This document shows positions 62,067 through 64,000 of a DNA stretch of 64,000 nucleotides, one piece after another. This stretch comes from Pedobacter nototheniae. Lineage in GTDB: Bacteria; Bacteroidota; Bacteroidia; Sphingobacteriales; Sphingobacteriaceae. The DNA lies in assembly GCF_004335085.1 (NCBI RefSeq), contig NZ_RQRS01000017.1, forward strand, positions 1-64,000, read 5' to 3'. Each line of letters begins with the position of its first letter. Within the stretch, counting starts at the first letter, position 1. A program made the position numbers and the translations under genes. The notes under the pieces are model-generated. The model saw only the letters and a list, made by a program, of their open reading frames with translations, made no database searches and was not told the origin of the DNA.

Positions 62067-62759
62067 TTAGTGTTGTTTTTTCTTTATCCGCGCTTTGACC
62101 GTTTCAATATTTGCTTGTTTTCCTGTTGCCAGTAAAGACCTGCAGTATGGAGTAAAAAAACGATGTGCAGTTAAGAAGTTGAGTGTTTTATTATCCCATT
62201 CTGTCAAATCCATTCCGCTTCTTTTATTGACCTCTCTTGCCACCTTCTCATCAGTTATCAGGAATTCCTCGTTTCCAAGGTTATAGGTGTCCGCATCACA
62301 GATGATCTCCTGGATCGTATTCCTGGGATCATGAGGTATTGTAGTTGCCCGAATGCAAGCCGCTATATCGAAAATAACATCTAGTTCAATTCCTCTATCG
62401 AGCATAAACTCTTGCATTAAAATCACGCTTCTCTCTTCATGACCAGCGGGGCTGCCCAAAAGCTGCCCGGTGTCGTGAAACCAAGCTGCGGCGAAGAGTA
62501 CAAACTCACGGAGCTTGTCCAGGCGGTAGTTCGAAGCAATTTCGCGTGTTCGGCTAACTACAAGCTTTGTGTGTTCGAGGTCATGGTATACCAGATCGGT
62601 ATGCCAGTGCTGTTGAAAGAGTTGACTAACGTAAGCCTCGGTCTCCTCCAAAAGCAGATCAAATACATTTTTCCTTCTTAACTTGAAAAAATAGTTTCCT
62701 ATTAAGAGCGCCAGTAGCCCTAAAAACAAACCAATTAGCAATAAAAAATAATTGTTCAT
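62067..62759 (-). CDS. Membrane-anchored HD-domain phosphohydrolase
   Basis: This 230-residue protein has an N-terminal membrane helix (residues 4-25). The HD domain shows 'WHTDLVYHDLEHTKLVVSRT', 'LFAAAWFHDTGQLLGSPAGH' with the HD pair, and 'TTIPHDPRNTIQEIICDADT'. The set of His/Asp residues suggests a metal-dependent phosphohydrolase; the substrate is unknown. Confidence 0.85.
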   Translation of the reverse strand: MNNYFLLLIGLFLGLLALLIGNYFFKLRRKNVFDLLLEETEAYVSQLFQQHWHTDLVYHDLEHTKLVVSRTREIASNYRLDKLREFVLFAAAWFHDTGQLLGSPAGHEERSVILMQEFMLDRGIELDVIFDIAACIRATTIPHDPRNTIQEIICDADTYNLGNEEFLITDEKVAREVNKRSGMDLTEWDNKTLNFLTAHRFFTPYCRSLLATGKQANIETVKARIKKKQH

Positions 62760-62766
62760 ATGATTG

Positions 62767-63999
62767 TTATTGTTTTAATCCACCATTTTTAAAAAGATGA
62801 TAGGCGCTCTGGTATAGCGAGATGGCTTCCAGACTTATCTTTTTTGGCGTCTTTACGGGCGTTTGTACGTTTGTAGTGAAATCGTACCTATAACTCTGGG
62901 GGGCTTTTCGTGGGCTGAGTACCACAAGCGTGTCATTGCGGAGATAGCCAAGTTTTTGATAGGTCCCCAGCATGATCCTTGGGCGATAGGCTACTGAGCG
63001 TACATCCATTCCGTAGTTATTGCCCTGGAAATCCCATTTGAGCAATCCAAACAAGGTTGGGTAGAGGTCGATCTGAGAACAGAGGGTTGAAATTGTCAAA
63101 GGGACCTGTCCTTTAAGATTATAGATCATAGCGGGAATATGGTACCGGGAGATATCGATTTCATTTTTCCCTGCACTTTCAGCGCAGTGATCAGCAATGA
63201 ATATAAATATCGTATTGTCGAACCAAGGTTTTTTCCGGGCTTTTTCTAAAAATTCACCGATGGCAAAGTCAGTGTACTTCACGGCCCCCTCCCTCCCCGT
63301 TCCCGGGGCGATATCAATTTTTCCTCCGGGATAGGTAAAAGGACGATGGTTGGATGTGGTCATCACAAAATCGTAGAACGGCTTTTTTGTCTGGAAACGT
63401 TTGTCCGCATCACGGATCACTGCAGAAAGCAGGTCCCCGTCAGAAATGCCCCAGGCATTTTCAAAGGCAACCTGATCATCCTTTAGGATCGTTCGTTTTA
63501 CCTTATAGGTATCTCCCACTGTTAGTTTTCGGCCCCTATCGGTTATCTCGTATCCATTGTTACCAAAGAACTGATTCATATTGTCGAAGTAGCCATCCCC
63601 ACCATAAAAAAAAGAAGTTGAATACCCGCGTTTAGAAAATATACTTCCAATGGTGGTTAGATTTGCATTATTTTCTCTTCTGACAATGCTGTTTCCAGGG
63701 GTTGGCGGAAGGGCTAGGGAAAGCGCTTCCATACCGCGTACCGTTCGTGTGCCAGTGGCATACATCCGCTTAAATAAAACGCTTTGTTTTGCGAGGGTAT
63801 CAAGTGTTGGCGTAAGTCCCTGTGCATTACCAAAGGTTCCCATATAATCCGCACTAAAACTTTCCATTACCACCATGATCACGTTCGATCTGCTTTGGCC
63901 ATTGCCATTGGAAACGATTCGGCGAATCGAACCTTCCCCTGGCATAAATCTTGCCAATGGAGATGACAGCTCTTTTCTTGTGGTATTAAATGCGACCAT
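62767..63999 (-). CDS. LTA-synthase/sulfatase-family phosphoglycerol transferase-like, partial
   Basis: The C-terminal 410 residues are in the window; the N-terminal membrane part lies beyond base 64000. 'NVIMVVMESFSADYMGTFGN' carries the metal-binding Glu, 'MYATGTRTVRGMEALSLALP' holds the catalytic Thr, and 'IFIFIADHCAESAGKNEIDI' the metal-binding Asp-His. In Bacteroidota such proteins modify envelope glycans with phosphoglycerol-like groups. It ends 7 bases before the HD-domain gene. Confidence 0.88.
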   Translation of the reverse strand: MVAFNTTRKELSSPLARFMPGEGSIRRIVSNGNGQSRSNVIMVVMESFSADYMGTFGNAQGLTPTLDTLAKQSVLFKRMYATGTRTVRGMEALSLALPPTPGNSIVRRENNANLTTIGSIFSKRGYSTSFFYGGDGYFDNMNQFFGNNGYEITDRGRKLTVGDTYKVKRTILKDDQVAFENAWGISDGDLLSAVIRDADKRFQTKKPFYDFVMTTSNHRPFTYPGGKIDIAPGTGREGAVKYTDFAIGEFLEKARKKPWFDNTIFIFIADHCAESAGKNEIDISRYHIPAMIYNLKGQVPLTISTLCSQIDLYPTLFGLLKWDFQGNNYGMDVRSVAYRPRIMLGTYQKLGYLRNDTLVVLSPRKAPQSYRYDFTTNVQTPVKTPKKISLEAISLYQSAYHLFKNGGLKQ

Positions 64000-64000
64000 C

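Noticed and set aside
1..64000. tRNA, rRNA or CRISPR array
   Set aside because: I saw no clover-leaf-like sequence, rRNA segment or regularly spaced repeats while reading, though small RNAs cannot be excluded by eye.

Overview
The window looks like accessory DNA from a Bacteroidota genome, most likely a Sphingobacteriaceae relative (Pedobacter/Sphingobacterium-like). The evidence is a Bacteroides-type Tra conjugation locus, a SusC/SusD pair, DUF6520-type and DUF6965-type proteins, an Hc1-like histone gene, and two TAnnTTTG promoter boxes. I see no tRNA, rRNA or CRISPR array. The taxon and most family names come from memory of protein families; no search was run.

Region 1 (1-16.5 kb) is the conjugation and mobilisation end of an integrative conjugative element. 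It runs on the minus strand as mobA, relaxase, ParA (traA), traB-like, a small membrane gene, two traE copies, traF, traG ATPase, three tandem TraI-like exported proteins, a DUF5045-like protein, traJ, traK, a traL-like gene and traM. TraM is cut off by the right end of an IS3-family element, so the rest of the tra operon lies beyond base 1 or is lost. A primase, an oriT-like inverted-repeat region, a DUF6965-type gene and an RteC regulator complete the block. No integrase is visible.

Region 2 (16.6-28.2 kb) holds Crp-like regulators, a MauE-type membrane protein, a small exported DUF6520-type protein with two cysteines, a SusC/SusD outer-membrane pair with a TlpA-type thioredoxin, and an XRE/LytTR/LytS regulatory set. 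This may be an undescribed peptide or ligand handling system.

Region 3 (28.3-46 kb) is a defence and DNA-repair island. It has hsdS and hsdM with an AAA ATPase and an HNH protein between them and no hsdR. An imuA-imuB-dnaE2 mutasome follows (dnaE2 split in two), with a DUF6602-type protein and an SRAP peptidase next to it. Then come a proteasome-beta-like Ntn hydrolase paired with a PD-(D/E)XK-like protein, and an AbiV-like gene.

Region 4 (46.2-49.9 kb) is a roughly 3.5 kb element bounded by 21-bp inverted repeats. It carries arsR, merTP, a GDCCVFCSYG-type gene, a VOC protein and a frameshifted IS1182-like transposase. It has split a histone H1-like gene into two pieces.

Region 5 (50.2-64 kb) has a di-haem oxidoreductase/Rieske/porin operon behind a perfect 17-bp-arm palindrome, a heavy-metal P-type ATPase, a His/Glu-rich small protein, a bestrophin-like channel, a GT39-type glycosyltransferase, and PAP2, MgtC and HD-domain proteins. 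An LTA-synthase-like protein runs off the end.

Regions 1-4 carry several signs of mobility (conjugation genes, IS remnants, broken genes, defence cargo); whether region 5 belongs to the same element cannot be decided from this window.
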